A stretch of 64,000 nt of DNA from Methylocaldum marinum (GTDB taxonomy: Bacteria > Pseudomonadota > Gammaproteobacteria > Methylococcales > Methylococcaceae). Within the stretch, counting starts at the first letter, position 1; each line of letters opens with the position of its first letter. The notes under the pieces are model-generated. The model saw only the letters and a program-made list of their open reading frames with translations, had not been told where the DNA came from and made no database searches. The stretch spans positions 2,642,395 through 2,706,394 of the forward strand of contig NZ_AP017928.1 in assembly GCF_003584645.1 (NCBI RefSeq). Reading direction: 5' to 3'. Positions 43,432 through 52,708 of this stretch are shown here, one piece after another. The position numbers and the translations under genes were made by a program.

Positions 43432-44010
43432 ATGGAAACACTTACTCTTGTACGAACTGTAGGACTGGGGCTGAGCCTGATCGGGTGTGTCGGCACGGCT
43501 CACGCCTCTAGTTTCTCTGGCCAATTGAATTCGCAAGGCTATGATGTTCTGACCGTCATGGTTCCAACCGACGGAGTAGTCGACATTGAATACACTGCGG
43601 GGTATGACGATCCCACATTTTCATTGTTCGACAACTCGGGGGTACATCTGGTTACGAACGACGATGTGACAGGCGCGATTTCCAAGATAACGCTCAACCT
43701 CACGGCAAACACTTATTCACTGCTCATCAGTTACTGCTGTAATTCTTGGTTGTACATCTTGGATTCTGACGCAGTATTCTCCGTTACCGATGGATTCAAC
43801 AAAGGCTCTTACTGGTTCAGTGGTACTGGAACGCTGAAAGGCATGAGAGCCGATCTCGATCTGGGCATGCCGCCTTTCTTTGCGCAGCGGGCGCCGTACA
43901 CCGTGACGGTGACTGGCGCCCAATTGAGCCGCGTTCCAGAACCTGCCACCCTCTCTTTGATTGGGCCTGGACTTCTTGGAGTAAGCTTGAGGTTTAGGCG
44001 CAGGGACTAA
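43432..44010 (+). CDS. PEP-CTERM sorted exoprotein
   Basis: From the ATG at 43432 (METLTLVRTVGLGL) the protein has a signal peptide ending in GTAHA, a beta-rich mature domain, and a typical PEP-CTERM tail: VPEPATLSLIGPGLLGVSL followed by RFRRRD. This signal is processed by exosortase systems common in floc- and biofilm-forming environmental bacteria. No exosortase gene is in the window. The ORF is open from 43396. Confidence 0.85.
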   Translation: METLTLVRTVGLGLSLIGCVGTAHASSFSGQLNSQGYDVLTVMVPTDGVVDIEYTAGYDDPTFSLFDNSGVHLVTNDDVTGAISKITLNLTANTYSLLISYCCNSWLYILDSDAVFSVTDGFNKGSYWFSGTGTLKGMRADLDLGMPPFFAQRAPYTVTVTGAQLSRVPEPATLSLIGPGLLGVSLRFRRRD

Positions 44011-44037
44011 ATCAGCCACCCTGCCGACCGGGCAAAG

Positions 44038-44066
44038 CGGGCCGACTCGGAAGACCGGGTCGGCCT
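44038..44066 (+). terminator. Rho-independent terminator after the PEP-CTERM gene
   Basis: GGCCGACTCGG and CCGGGTCGGCC pair with one G-T mismatch around an AAGA loop, followed by TTTCGT. It lies about 30 bases after the stop. Confidence 0.75.
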
Positions 44067-44207
44067 TTCGTCATCATGGGCGAAAAACAACTTTCGCCTT
44101 GACTAGTCACACTGTGGACAACTCGGTCGATTGTAGATGCGATTGGGCTAATAATGATGCTTTTCCGGGGCTTCAACGGACAATTTGGGGGAGTGGCGGC
44201 ATTGAAT

Positions 44208-44654
44208 ATGCGAATCGCAACAGACGAGGATATCGGTCGGTTGTCTCGTCTCCTCGAGATCCTTTTTTCCCAAGAGCAAGAATTCACCCCGAATGCCGCG
44301 CTTCAGGAGGCCGGTTTAAGCGCAATCATTTCAAACCCTCAGGTGGGAGAGATCATGCTCGCAGAAGCCGACGGCAAGATTATCGGAATGGTAAGCCTTC
44401 TATATACCGTTTCGACGGCGCTCGGGGCTCGAGTGGCTATCCTGGAAGACATGATCGTCGATCCGGATTTTAGAGGCCGCGGAGTGGGTAGCCGGCTTCT
44501 CGAATATGCCTTGCGGATTTCCCGTGAAAGAGAATGTGCACGGGTTACGCTTCTAACGGACGCCGGCAATGTCGGTGCCCACCGACTTTACGAGAGATTC
44601 GGCTTTTCCAAATCAGAAATGATTCCCTTCCGGCGCTCACGGCAATGTGACTAG
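44208..44654 (+). CDS. GNAT family N-acetyltransferase
   Basis: 148 residues from the ATG at 44208 (MRIATDEDIGRLSRLLEILF); an upstream ATG at 44154 would add 18 residues that do not fit the fold. The acetyl-CoA-binding motif A is clear (VAILEDMIVDPDFRGRGVGSRLLEYALRIS), followed by VTLLTDAGNVGAHRLYERFGF. The substrate is unknown. Confidence 0.88.
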   Translation: MRIATDEDIGRLSRLLEILFSQEQEFTPNAALQEAGLSAIISNPQVGEIMLAEADGKIIGMVSLLYTVSTALGARVAILEDMIVDPDFRGRGVGSRLLEYALRISRERECARVTLLTDAGNVGAHRLYERFGFSKSEMIPFRRSRQCD

Positions 44655-44713
44655 CGGCTTCAATACGCATTGAATATAGTGAATGCCGATATAACAAACT
44701 GAGAGGCGACAAC

Positions 44714-46336
44714 ATGAAGGGCAATACCTTGATCAGATGCGTTACCGTCTTCATTATTGGCTTCTCAGCGCTCACACACGCGACGCCGCGAGCTTCTCTC
44801 GATGCGTTGCGCATGCAACGTCAAGCACTCGTTGGCCCGCAGATCACAAAGGCACCGAATTACACCGTACATGTCCCGGGAGCCGTTATGTCCGGTTCGC
44901 AGGTTTCGTGTCCGACAAGCTTTCGGCAGCCGGCGATGTCGAAACGAGTACAGCAGCAGGTGGTGTCGGAAATCATCGCAGAACAGGAAGCGATCAAACG
45001 TGCTCGCAATGTGTTCTTTGAACAAGCACATGAGGAATATCTACGGAATATTGTGGAATGGAACCGCCAGCACAAAGCGGGAACAATGAGCAAGCAGGAA
45101 CTGGTTGACCGGGTTCACGCCGCAGAAGCCAACGTTGAACGCATACGCAATGCGCCTCCCTCACCCGAAATTCAAGCACGCATCGATGCGCTGGAAGCAC
45201 GTAGAGCGCAGGCCGCCCAAGGCAGTGATACTCTGATACTGTATCTGCAGCATCAACCGGCGTCGCCCACCGAAACTATCTTGCCCATCCAGGGAGACCG
45301 CCCCGCCCAGGCATTTGTTCAGGATCTGAATCGCAGGCTTGCAGGTTTCCTAAAAACCTGCCACACCGCCAAAAAAGTCATCACATTACATTACTACGCG
45401 CAACGATACCGGCCACCGAGACGAGACGGCCGCAATGAAACGGAAGTGGTGAACTATACCTTTGCCATCAATAGTGGCAGGCTCGTCTATCAGACGCCCG
45501 TGCAGAAACGATCGGGCAATGCAAACGTCGACGCACGTATCGCCGCCATGCAGTCCGGTCCTTTCAACTGGCAGCGCGACCCGCGCCATAACCGTGAGCT
45601 GACATTGGCTGGGTTTGAAGGGATCGCGGCAGAAATCTCGGCTGATGACTCCGCTCGTGAAGCGCGTCGCAAGAATTTTCTTGCGGAATATCGTAAGGAT
45701 TTTGAATATCGCTCAAAACGCAAGCCGGGAGTTGTCTATTTTCTCGACAGGCATTGGCAAGCTTACGATGAGTTCGACCTGCCGAGGCGGGTCTTCGATG
45801 GCGATTTCGCCTACGCCGAACGGGTCGAATTCAAGGCATTTTTCATGGCTCTGGCAGATATTTACTCGAAGCAATGTGTAAGAGACCCAAGTCTGCTTCG
45901 GCAATACAGAATACCTTATCGAGACTATGCAGGATCAAGCTGGGGAATCGATGGTTCGCGCATCGTCTATCAGCGTGATGGCACCTACACGACTCTTATA
46001 TATCATCGCTTTACGCCACACTGGGGAGAGTACCGCCCCGCCGTCAACACTTACTGGTTGAGCGATTTTGGCAATCGCTCGGGTGAAGCCAAGAACCTCA
46101 TGCGTATGAGCCCGAAAGACTTTTTCACAACCCTCAGTCATTCCGGTAAGCAGATGTTTCGCGAACATGCACAGGTGGAACGCTTCATTGCGCAGCATGG
46201 TGGCTGCAGCAGTGCGGCCGTTGCCCAGCTCACAGAAAATTTTGTGCGTGCCGCGAACGGAATGCCCTCTGCTCAGAGCGCAGGAAAGCAGTTTGCTAAT
46301 GCCGCGGTCGAAAGCGACCCGGCCCCCAGAAACTAG
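44714..46336 (+). CDS. Large secreted protein of unknown function
   Basis: The 540-residue protein has a signal peptide (LIRCVTVFIIGFSALTHA). The N-terminal half has a long charged helical region (KRVQQQVVSEIIAEQEAIKRARNVFFEQAHEEYLRNIVEWNRQ) and the C-terminal half is rich in Tyr, Arg and Phe (YRIPYRDYAGSSWGIDGSRIVYQRDGTYTTLIYHRFTPHWGEYR). I recognise no domain. It stands alone, with a lower GC content than the flagellar genes, and ends before the convergent YVTN gene. Confidence 0.7.
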   Translation: MKGNTLIRCVTVFIIGFSALTHATPRASLDALRMQRQALVGPQITKAPNYTVHVPGAVMSGSQVSCPTSFRQPAMSKRVQQQVVSEIIAEQEAIKRARNVFFEQAHEEYLRNIVEWNRQHKAGTMSKQELVDRVHAAEANVERIRNAPPSPEIQARIDALEARRAQAAQGSDTLILYLQHQPASPTETILPIQGDRPAQAFVQDLNRRLAGFLKTCHTAKKVITLHYYAQRYRPPRRDGRNETEVVNYTFAINSGRLVYQTPVQKRSGNANVDARIAAMQSGPFNWQRDPRHNRELTLAGFEGIAAEISADDSAREARRKNFLAEYRKDFEYRSKRKPGVVYFLDRHWQAYDEFDLPRRVFDGDFAYAERVEFKAFFMALADIYSKQCVRDPSLLRQYRIPYRDYAGSSWGIDGSRIVYQRDGTYTTLIYHRFTPHWGEYRPAVNTYWLSDFGNRSGEAKNLMRMSPKDFFTTLSHSGKQMFREHAQVERFIAQHGGCSSAAVAQLTENFVRAANGMPSAQSAGKQFANAAVESDPAPRN

Positions 46337-46531
46337 GCTCTACGGAGGCTAACCAATAAGCACTGGCATCATTCCGACTGGACACGGTCAGCCTCTTGTC
46401 CGCCTGCTTCCAAGCGGCCAAGGCTATCCGCGCGCTCTCTGCGCATCAAGGTCCGGAATGCACAACAGGCTTAATTGTGCTTTCCGATTGAAAAACGGCG
46501 GAGCGTCCATGCCCTTGACAAGTTATAAAGA

Positions 46532-47530
46532 CTATTGCGACTTCGCATCAACCGCTTGCGCCACGAACTCGCCGAATGCGCGGCTGCCGTCGCCGGTAGC
46601 AATGGTCTTTTCCAGTTGCAAGGTTTCCGCATTGATGACGGAAACGGAGTTGCTGAACCAATTAGCGACATAGATATGCTTGCCGTCCGGATGGGCGGCT
46701 ATGCCTTCGGGGTATTCGCCGACCTCGATCGTGGCAATGACTTCACCCTGCTCGGCCGCGATGACGGAAACGGTGTTGTCGTATTGGTTGGTCACGAACA
46801 GACGGGTACCACCGGCGCCCATAGCCACTGCATACGGCCTGTCGCCGACAGCGATGGTATTCAGTAGCGTCATGGTCTCCGCATCGACCACGGAGACGTC
46901 GTTGCTTTCCACGTTGGCCACATACAGTCGTTTCGCTTTCGAATCCAAGGTGATGCCGAACGGATGCTTGCCGACAGCAACTGTCTTCTCGACTTCCAGT
47001 TTGGCTGCATCGAGCAATGAAACCGAGTCGTCGTCCCGGTTCGCGACATAGATCTTCGCGCCATCCGGACTCACGGCAACGCCGGAAGGAGAATGCCCGA
47101 CCGGGATTCGTTTCAGCACTTTTAAACCGGCGAGATCAAGCACGGAAAGGTAATGCCCGTACCAGTCAGCAACATAAGCCCGTGTTCCTGCGGGATCGAC
47201 AGCGATGCCCAAAGGCCCTTCGCCCACGGCCAAGGTCGTAATCACGTTTTGCGTGCTGCCGTCCAAAACGGTAATGTCTTTGCTGCCGGGATTGGTGACG
47301 CAAATCCTGGCACCGTTTCGACTGACCGCGACACCTGCCGGCTCCGATCCGACTCCGACTGACTTGACGACGGTTCCGGTCGCCGTGTCGATTACGGAAA
47401 CGCTGTTATCTTTCTGATTAGTGACGTATGCATAGGGCTCTCCGAACACATCACCGACTCTGAGAAACAGGAAAGCGGCGACACCGGCCGCCGCTTTCAC
47501 CCGCCTTACCGAATCGAAAAAGCCGCTCAT
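46532..47530 (-). CDS. YVTN beta-propeller repeat protein
   Basis: The 332-residue secreted protein is built of about seven repeats of the YVTN type, for example AYVTNQKDNSVSVIDTATGTVVKSVGVGSEPAGVAVS and IYVANRDDDSVSLLDAAKLEVEKTVAVGKHPFGITL. It has a signal-like N-terminus (AAAGVAAFLFLRVGDVFG). It lies four bases after the MxaD-like gene, so the two are cotranscribed. Together they suggest a periplasmic role in quinoprotein or methanol-dehydrogenase maturation, which is inferred only. Confidence 0.88.
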   Translation of the reverse strand: MSGFFDSVRRVKAAAGVAAFLFLRVGDVFGEPYAYVTNQKDNSVSVIDTATGTVVKSVGVGSEPAGVAVSRNGARICVTNPGSKDITVLDGSTQNVITTLAVGEGPLGIAVDPAGTRAYVADWYGHYLSVLDLAGLKVLKRIPVGHSPSGVAVSPDGAKIYVANRDDDSVSLLDAAKLEVEKTVAVGKHPFGITLDSKAKRLYVANVESNDVSVVDAETMTLLNTIAVGDRPYAVAMGAGGTRLFVTNQYDNTVSVIAAEQGEVIATIEVGEYPEGIAAHPDGKHIYVANWFSNSVSVINAETLQLEKTIATGDGSRAFGEFVAQAVDAKSQ

Positions 47531-47534
47531 ATTG

Positions 47535-48068
47535 TTATTTCTGCTCTGCGACGGCTTTCAGATTGGCCAATCCTTCCTTGTAAATGGCGGTCACCGCTTT
47601 GACAGCTGCTTCGTCGCTCTCCTCGGGAGGCGGATTGTTATTCATGAAGCTGCGATAAAAGGCGCCGTTCCATACTACCTTGGAACCACCTGCCGGATTC
47701 GGCTCCACTTTGATGGAAGCCGAGTAATTGGCTACCGGCAGATCCTTGGGGTCGACTTCGTTGATCTTGTATTGCAGAGTCATTTTGGAGGCATCATAGC
47801 TCTTGAGTTCCTCCTTGATCACGCCACCGCTCTTCAGCTTGAGTTCCCGGGTCGCGCCTTTCTCGGTACTGCCCTGAGCCGTGGAACTTTCAACCACGGG
47901 CAACCAATTCTGCAGGTTCGCCCAATCACCGACAAGCGCCCAAACCGCTTCCGGCGCGGCATTAATTTCGATGGATTCCGTAACCTTCTGACGCGTCGGG
48001 CCATGGGCATTCGCAAATCCCACCCAAAGCAGTGACAAAACGGCGACGAGTGACAAGAGCTTTTTCAT
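47535..48068 (-). CDS. MxaD-like SRPBCC periplasmic protein
   Basis: 177 residues from the ATG at 48068, which has a GGAGAAATTG site; the frame is open further upstream. It has a signal peptide (LLSLVAVLSLLWVGFANA), then HGPTRQKVTESIEINAAPEAVWALVGDWANLQNWLP, RELKLKSGGVIKEELKSYDASKMTLQYKI and VVWNGAFYRSFM, the pattern of MxaD-type SRPBCC proteins. MxaD assists electron transfer from methanol dehydrogenase in methylotrophs. There is no mxa operon beside it, so the substrate is uncertain. Confidence 0.75.
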   Translation of the reverse strand: MKKLLSLVAVLSLLWVGFANAHGPTRQKVTESIEINAAPEAVWALVGDWANLQNWLPVVESSTAQGSTEKGATRELKLKSGGVIKEELKSYDASKMTLQYKINEVDPKDLPVANYSASIKVEPNPAGGSKVVWNGAFYRSFMNNNPPPEESDEAAVKAVTAIYKEGLANLKAVAEQK

Positions 48069-48125
48069 CAATTTCTCCTGGTACAAACGAACAAAGCCAA
48101 AAGTATAAGGCAAATTACCTACGGG

Positions 48126-49682
48126 TTAGGAGATAATTTCCCGAGCGTAACGGCGAAGGCTCGCAAGGATTTCCCGGTCCCTGGCCGACAGGTCGGGAGA
48201 CGCCTCCAGGGCGTCGATTCTAGCTTGATACTCGTTCATGACGAGGCTTCCGCCGCCTCCCTGAGCCGTCAGCCGCCGGATGCGATACGTTTCCCAACGT
48301 GCCGATTCCTCGGCCGTCAATGTCTCCGGAAAATTTCGAGCGCGGTAGCGGAAAACCAGCTCCGGCAAGCGCGCATCTTCGAACGCCGGTTGTACACGGC
48401 TTAGCTCTTCAGGGCTCAAAGCTCTCAATTGTTTCAGAATTGTCCGATCGGCATCTCCGATGAATCCACCGTCATAAAGCATGAGGTCGGGATCATCCGT
48501 ACGCGTGTTCGGCTCATTGAGCTCCATGACTTCCCGAATTTTCTTAGGCAAGGCCAATTCTCGCTTAAGGAAGCTCTGATGAAGTCTCCAATTCGGCGAA
48601 GCGACCTGTGCAACTGGTTGATCTAACGGGCCCTCACCCAACCCTCTCCCAAAGGGAGAGGGCTTGTTCAGAGCTTCCTTAAGTAAATCGAGGTTACGGT
48701 CGCAGTACGCAAGATCGATTTGCAGCCGTTCCGCATCCTCCGGACGCAAAGCCGACAACGGCGCTACGACGGGACATTTGTTGATGTGGACCGTTTTCAG
48801 AGGGATGCGCTCGATTCCGGGTGGGCGTTTCGAAACCGGCGTATATAGGCGTTCCCTAACCTCTTCCGCACTCAAGGTGATGAGAGGTTCGGGATCGACG
48901 GAAAGATCATAAACGATGATGCCGTTCGGATTCCGCGGATGCTTGGCGAGCGCGACGACAACGGCAATGCAGCACCGGTCCGCCGCGTACTTTTCCGATA
49001 CGTGCAAAACCGGCTGCATCGCTCCGAACTTCAATAATTCAAAGACCTCTCTCTTGCCCCGATGATTGAAGACGAAGTTGAAGAGCTTGGGCTGACGATC
49101 TCGAATCAGCCGCGCTACCGCAATGGTCGCCCTAACGTCGGCCAGAGCATCGTGTGCATTTTCATGGCGAATGCCGTTGGCGACCGTAAGCGTGTCCAAT
49201 CGCAGAGTCGGACGGCCGTGCTCGTCCCTGGGCCATTCGATGCCCTCCGGCCGCAGAGCCCGGGTGAGGCGCAGCATGTCGATGATATCCCAGCGGGAAT
49301 TGCCGTTGCGCCATTCCCGCTCATACGGATCGAACAGGTTTCGATAAAGACAATTCCGGGTGACTTCATCGTCGAACCGAATATTGTTATAGCCGGCGAC
49401 ACAAGTCCCCGGCACCGAGAACTGATCGTGGATCGTGGCTATGAACTCGGCCTCGGTGACTCCCCGTTCCGCCGCCATTTGCGGGGTAATACCCGTGATC
49501 AGGCAGGCTTCGGGCACGGGCAGGGTGTCACGTGCGGGCTTGCAGAAAAGAGTCAGGGGTTCGCCGATCGGATTGAACTCCAGATCGGTTCGAATTCCGC
49601 CGAATTGTGCGGGACGATCGCGCTTCGGATCGGTGCCGAAAGTTTCGTAATCGTACCAATATAAGGAAGAACAAGACGACAT
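48126..49682 (-). CDS. sbcB: Exonuclease I (SbcB) with an in-frame repeat insertion
   Basis: The 518-residue protein starts YWYDYETFGTDPKRDRPAQFGGIRTD, the DEDD exonuclease motif I. It continues with VAGYNNIRFDDEVTRN, NAHDALADVRATIAVARL and the exonuclease-I-specific C-terminal domains. It removes 3' single strands in mismatch repair and recombination. It is about 40 residues longer than E. coli exonuclease I. A segment around NKPSPFGRGLGEGP is encoded by a 54-bp palindromic repeat (48630-48683) inserted in frame between domains. Confidence 0.95.
   Translation of the reverse strand: MSSCSSLYWYDYETFGTDPKRDRPAQFGGIRTDLEFNPIGEPLTLFCKPARDTLPVPEACLITGITPQMAAERGVTEAEFIATIHDQFSVPGTCVAGYNNIRFDDEVTRNCLYRNLFDPYEREWRNGNSRWDIIDMLRLTRALRPEGIEWPRDEHGRPTLRLDTLTVANGIRHENAHDALADVRATIAVARLIRDRQPKLFNFVFNHRGKREVFELLKFGAMQPVLHVSEKYAADRCCIAVVVALAKHPRNPNGIIVYDLSVDPEPLITLSAEEVRERLYTPVSKRPPGIERIPLKTVHINKCPVVAPLSALRPEDAERLQIDLAYCDRNLDLLKEALNKPSPFGRGLGEGPLDQPVAQVASPNWRLHQSFLKRELALPKKIREVMELNEPNTRTDDPDLMLYDGGFIGDADRTILKQLRALSPEELSRVQPAFEDARLPELVFRYRARNFPETLTAEESARWETYRIRRLTAQGGGGSLVMNEYQARIDALEASPDLSARDREILASLRRYAREIIS
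48630..48683 (-). repeat. Palindromic dispersed repeat inserted in frame in sbcB
   Basis: The core is a 9-bp hairpin CCCTCTCCC-AAA-GGGAGAGGG at 48642-48662. The outer part AAGCTCTGAACAAGCCCTCT (minus strand) resembles AAGCCCTGAATAAGCCCTCT near 25584-25603. The length is a multiple of three, and the translation PSPFGRGLGEGP is open. It resembles mobile intergenic palindromes that occasionally land in genes. Confidence 0.8.
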
Positions 49683-49829
49683 GTGCCGGACGTACCTTGG
49701 CGATCTATAGGTCCAATAGAGGAACGTCGATCGCCAAGATATTGATCGCCATCCGGCACATGGTTAAACGCAGGAAAAGATCGTCGGTGGCTTATCGCAA
49801 CCGGCCCGGGCAAGTGACGTAGCGATTGA

Positions 49830-50012
49830 TCAGGAATTTTCCGCCATGGCTTCCAGCTTTCGCCGTTTTTCGCATTTTTGCACGCAGATGCATTCGCCGT
49901 TGTTCACGCCTCCACAGGTGCCCTTGATGGCCCCTCGCCCAAACATGACGCCTATCGCCATAAAGAAGATAACGGCGGCTATCACCGCAAAAGTAATCAG
50001 AAACAGTGTCAT
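49830..50012 (-). CDS. nqrM: Na+-NQR maturation protein NqrM
   Basis: A 60-residue protein with one N-terminal membrane helix (MTLFLITFAVIAAVIFFMAIGVMFG) followed by GAIKGTCGGVNNGECICVQKCEKRR, with the four cysteines of the NqrM (DUF539) family. NqrM delivers the iron centre at the NqrD/NqrE interface. It lies downstream of nqrF but beyond a terminator hairpin at 50135-50168, so it may be expressed by partial read-through or from its own promoter. Confidence 0.9.
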   Translation of the reverse strand: MTLFLITFAVIAAVIFFMAIGVMFGRGAIKGTCGGVNNGECICVQKCEKRRKLEAMAENS

Positions 50013-50134
50013 CGTTCGCCTCGACTTTTCTAATACGGATGCTGTAAGGCAAGCCCCGACTACCGTTTACGCCGGCGCCGAACGGGCCATAGTCCGAAAT
50101 ATGCTGTCGACTTTACTACGTTTTCGAAAAAATA

Positions 50135-50168
50135 AAAGCGGGAGGCGTTGCAAACCCCTCCCGCTTTC
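50135..50168. terminator. Terminator between nqrF and nqrM
   Basis: AAAGCGGGAGG-CGTTGCAAAC-CCCTCCCGCTTT forms a long stem. On the minus strand the hairpin is followed by TATTTTTTCG, a good Rho-independent terminator 25 bases after nqrF. It is symmetrical enough to work in both directions. Confidence 0.85.
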
Positions 50169-50191
50169 TCGATTGGACGAATGGGAGCGAT

Positions 50192-51412
50192 TTAGCCGCC
50201 GAAGTCGTCCAGCATGATGTTTTCCCTTTCCACGCCGATGTCTTCCAGCATTTTGATCACCGCAGTATTCATCATGGGCGGCCCGCAAAGATAATATTCG
50301 CAATCCTCCGGCGCGGGGTGGTTCTTCAGATAGTTCTCGTACAGAACGTTGTGGATGAATCCGACATAGCCGGTCCAATTGTCCTCCGGTTTCGGTTCGG
50401 AAAGCCCGATGAACCACTTGAAGTTCGGATTTTCTTCCTGCAGCTTGTTGAAATCGTCCACATAGAACATTTCCCGCAAGCTACGAGCGCCGTACCAGAA
50501 GGTCATCTTGCGCTTGCTCTTCAACCTGCGAAGCTGGTCGAAGATGTGCGAGCGCATCGGAGCCATACCGGCGCCGCCGCCGATAAAGACCATTTCGTTG
50601 TCGGTATCCCGCGCAAAGAACTCGCCGAACGGTCCCGCAACGGTCACCTTGTCGCCCGGCTTCAAATTGAAGATGTAGGACGACATCACGCCCGGCGGAA
50701 TACCGTTGCTTCCCGGCGGCGGCGTGGCGATACGGACGTTGAGCATGACGACGTCGTTTTCTTCCGGGTAGTTCGCCATGGAATAGGCGCGGATTGCCGG
50801 CGTCTTGACCACCGATTCATACTGCCAGAGATTGTACTTGTCCCATTCGTCACGGAAGCGTTCATCGACATCGAATTCCGAGAACTTTGCATGATAGGAC
50901 GGACACTCGATCTGGATGTAACCGCCGGCTCGGAAGTTGATGTTTTCGCCCTTGGGCAATTCCAGCACCAATTCCTTGATGAAAGTCGCCACATTGTGGT
51001 TCGAACGAACCGTGGCCACCCATTTCTTAACGCCGAAGACTTCGTCATGAACATGGATCTTCATGTCCTGCTTGACGGTGACCTGACACGCCAGACGATC
51101 CCCTTCCGCTGCCTCGCGCTTGGTGATGTGGGAAAGTTCGGTCGGCAGAATGTCGCCGCCACCTTCGTGGACTTTGACCCGGCACTGGGCACAGGTTCCG
51201 CCGCCGCCGCAGGCCGACGATACGAACAGGTTATTGTCGGCAAGCGCGGTCAGTAGCTTGGCGCCGATGGGAACGTGGATGGTCTTTTCGTCGTTGATCA
51301 GGATATCGACATTACCCGATGCGACCAACTTAGATTTCGCACCGAGAATTACGAAGACCAGGGCAATGACGATGAGGGTAAAAAACAATACGCCTAGGAT
51401 GATTTCCAACAT
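50192..51412 (-). CDS. nqrF: Na+-translocating NADH:quinone reductase subunit F
   Basis: The 406-residue protein has an N-terminal membrane helix, a 2Fe-2S ferredoxin domain with ligands C68, C74, C77 and C109 ([11 protein letters not shown] and RLACQ), and FAD/NADH-binding domains ([39 protein letters not shown]). NqrF oxidises NADH and passes electrons to the other Nqr subunits. Confidence 0.97.
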   Translation of the reverse strand: MLEIILGVLFFTLIVIALVFVILGAKSKLVASGNVDILINDEKTIHVPIGAKLLTALADNNLFVSSACGGGGTCAQCRVKVHEGGGDILPTELSHITKREAAEGDRLACQVTVKQDMKIHVHDEVFGVKKWVATVRSNHNVATFIKELVLELPKGENINFRAGGYIQIECPSYHAKFSEFDVDERFRDEWDKYNLWQYESVVKTPAIRAYSMANYPEENDVVMLNVRIATPPPGSNGIPPGVMSSYIFNLKPGDKVTVAGPFGEFFARDTDNEMVFIGGGAGMAPMRSHIFDQLRRLKSKRKMTFWYGARSLREMFYVDDFNKLQEENPNFKWFIGLSEPKPEDNWTGYVGFIHNVLYENYLKNHPAPEDCEYYLCGPPMMNTAVIKMLEDIGVERENIMLDDFGG

Positions 51413-51430
51413 TGTCTTATGCCCTGCCCC

Positions 51431-52039
51431 TTACAGTTGAATGCCCGAAAAAGCCATGAACCCCATCGCCATCAAGCCTGCCGAGATGAATGTGATGCCC
51501 AGGCCGCGAAGTCCCGGCGGCACGTCGCTGTATTTCAGCTTTTCGCGCACGCCCGCCATCGCGGTAATCGCAAGAGCCCAGCCGAAGCCGCTGCCGACGC
51601 CGTAAACCACGCTCTCGTTGAAGTTGTAATCGCGCTCGATCATGAACAGGCTGCCCGCAAGGATGGCGCAGTTGACGGTAATGAGCGGCAGGAAAATCCC
51701 AAGGGCGTTGTAAAGCGTCGGGAAAAAGCGATCCAGCACCATCTCCAGAATCTGCACGATCGCCGCGATGACGCCGATACACGCCATCAAAGCAATGAAG
51801 CTCAGGTCGACGTTTTCCAGACCCGCCCAGGACAACGCGCCTTCTTTCAGCAGATAGGTATAGATCAGGTTGTTGGCCGGAACCGTGAGCGTCTGCACGA
51901 TGATCACGGCAATGCCGAGACCGACGGCGGTTTCGATCTTCTTCGAGACGGCGATGAACGTGCACATCCCCAAGAAGAACGCCAGCGCCATGTTCTCGAT
52001 GAAGACCGCCTTTATGAACAGATTGATATAGGCTTCCAT
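51431..52039 (-). CDS. nqrE: Na+-NQR subunit E
   Basis: The 202-residue protein has six membrane helices and the NqrE/RnfA signature ([22 protein letters not shown], with the conserved Cys). It shares a membrane iron centre with NqrD. Its start overlaps the nqrD stop by one base. Confidence 0.96.
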   Translation of the reverse strand: MEAYINLFIKAVFIENMALAFFLGMCTFIAVSKKIETAVGLGIAVIIVQTLTVPANNLIYTYLLKEGALSWAGLENVDLSFIALMACIGVIAAIVQILEMVLDRFFPTLYNALGIFLPLITVNCAILAGSLFMIERDYNFNESVVYGVGSGFGWALAITAMAGVREKLKYSDVPPGLRGLGITFISAGLMAMGFMAFSGIQL

Positions 52040-52704
52040 CAGTGTGCCTCCCCGTGAGCCGGCATGATGGCGAAGTCAGCCTTTTCGACTTGTTGCGGTT
52101 TCCAGGTGCGCACCGCCCAGATCAGCAATCCGATCAGGAAGAAGGCGCTCGGGGGGAGCAATAGCAAGCCGTTCGGAACATACCAGCCGCCGTCCTTCAA
52201 AAGCGGCAGCACATCGATGCCGAGCAGCTTGCCGGAACCAAACAACTCGCGGATGATGGCGACGGTAATCAGAATCAGGCTGTAGCCGAGACCGTTGCCT
52301 ATGCCGTCGAGAAAGCTTTCCCACGGCGGATTCTTCATCGCATAGGCTTCCGCGCGTCCCATGACGATGCAGTTGGTGATGATCAGTCCCACGAATACCG
52401 ACAATTGCTTGCTGATCTCGTAAGCGAACGCTTTGAGGATCTGATCCACCACGATCACCAGCGAAGCGATGATCACCATCTGGACGATGATGCGAATGCT
52501 GCTCGGAATATGGTTGCGGATAAATGCGATACCGGCGCTCGAACAGGCGACGACCGTGGTCAACGCGAGACTCATGATCAGCGCCGTCGACAATTGCGAA
52601 GTGACCGCCAGAGCCGAACAGATCCCTAACACCTGTAAAGTGATGGGGTTGTTATCGACTAACGGTTCGACCAGAACTTTCTTGTGTTCTTCATTAAGGT
52701 TCAT
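52039..52704 (-). CDS. nqrD: Na+-NQR subunit D
   Basis: The 221-residue protein has six membrane helices and the NqrD/RnfE pattern ([44 protein letters not shown]). The Cys residues of both motifs are present. It lies between nqrC and nqrE in the fixed nqrABCDEF order. Confidence 0.96.
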   Translation of the reverse strand: MNLNEEHKKVLVEPLVDNNPITLQVLGICSALAVTSQLSTALIMSLALTTVVACSSAGIAFIRNHIPSSIRIIVQMVIIASLVIVVDQILKAFAYEISKQLSVFVGLIITNCIVMGRAEAYAMKNPPWESFLDGIGNGLGYSLILITVAIIRELFGSGKLLGIDVLPLLKDGGWYVPNGLLLLPPSAFFLIGLLIWAVRTWKPQQVEKADFAIMPAHGEAH

Positions 52705-52708
52705 CGGC

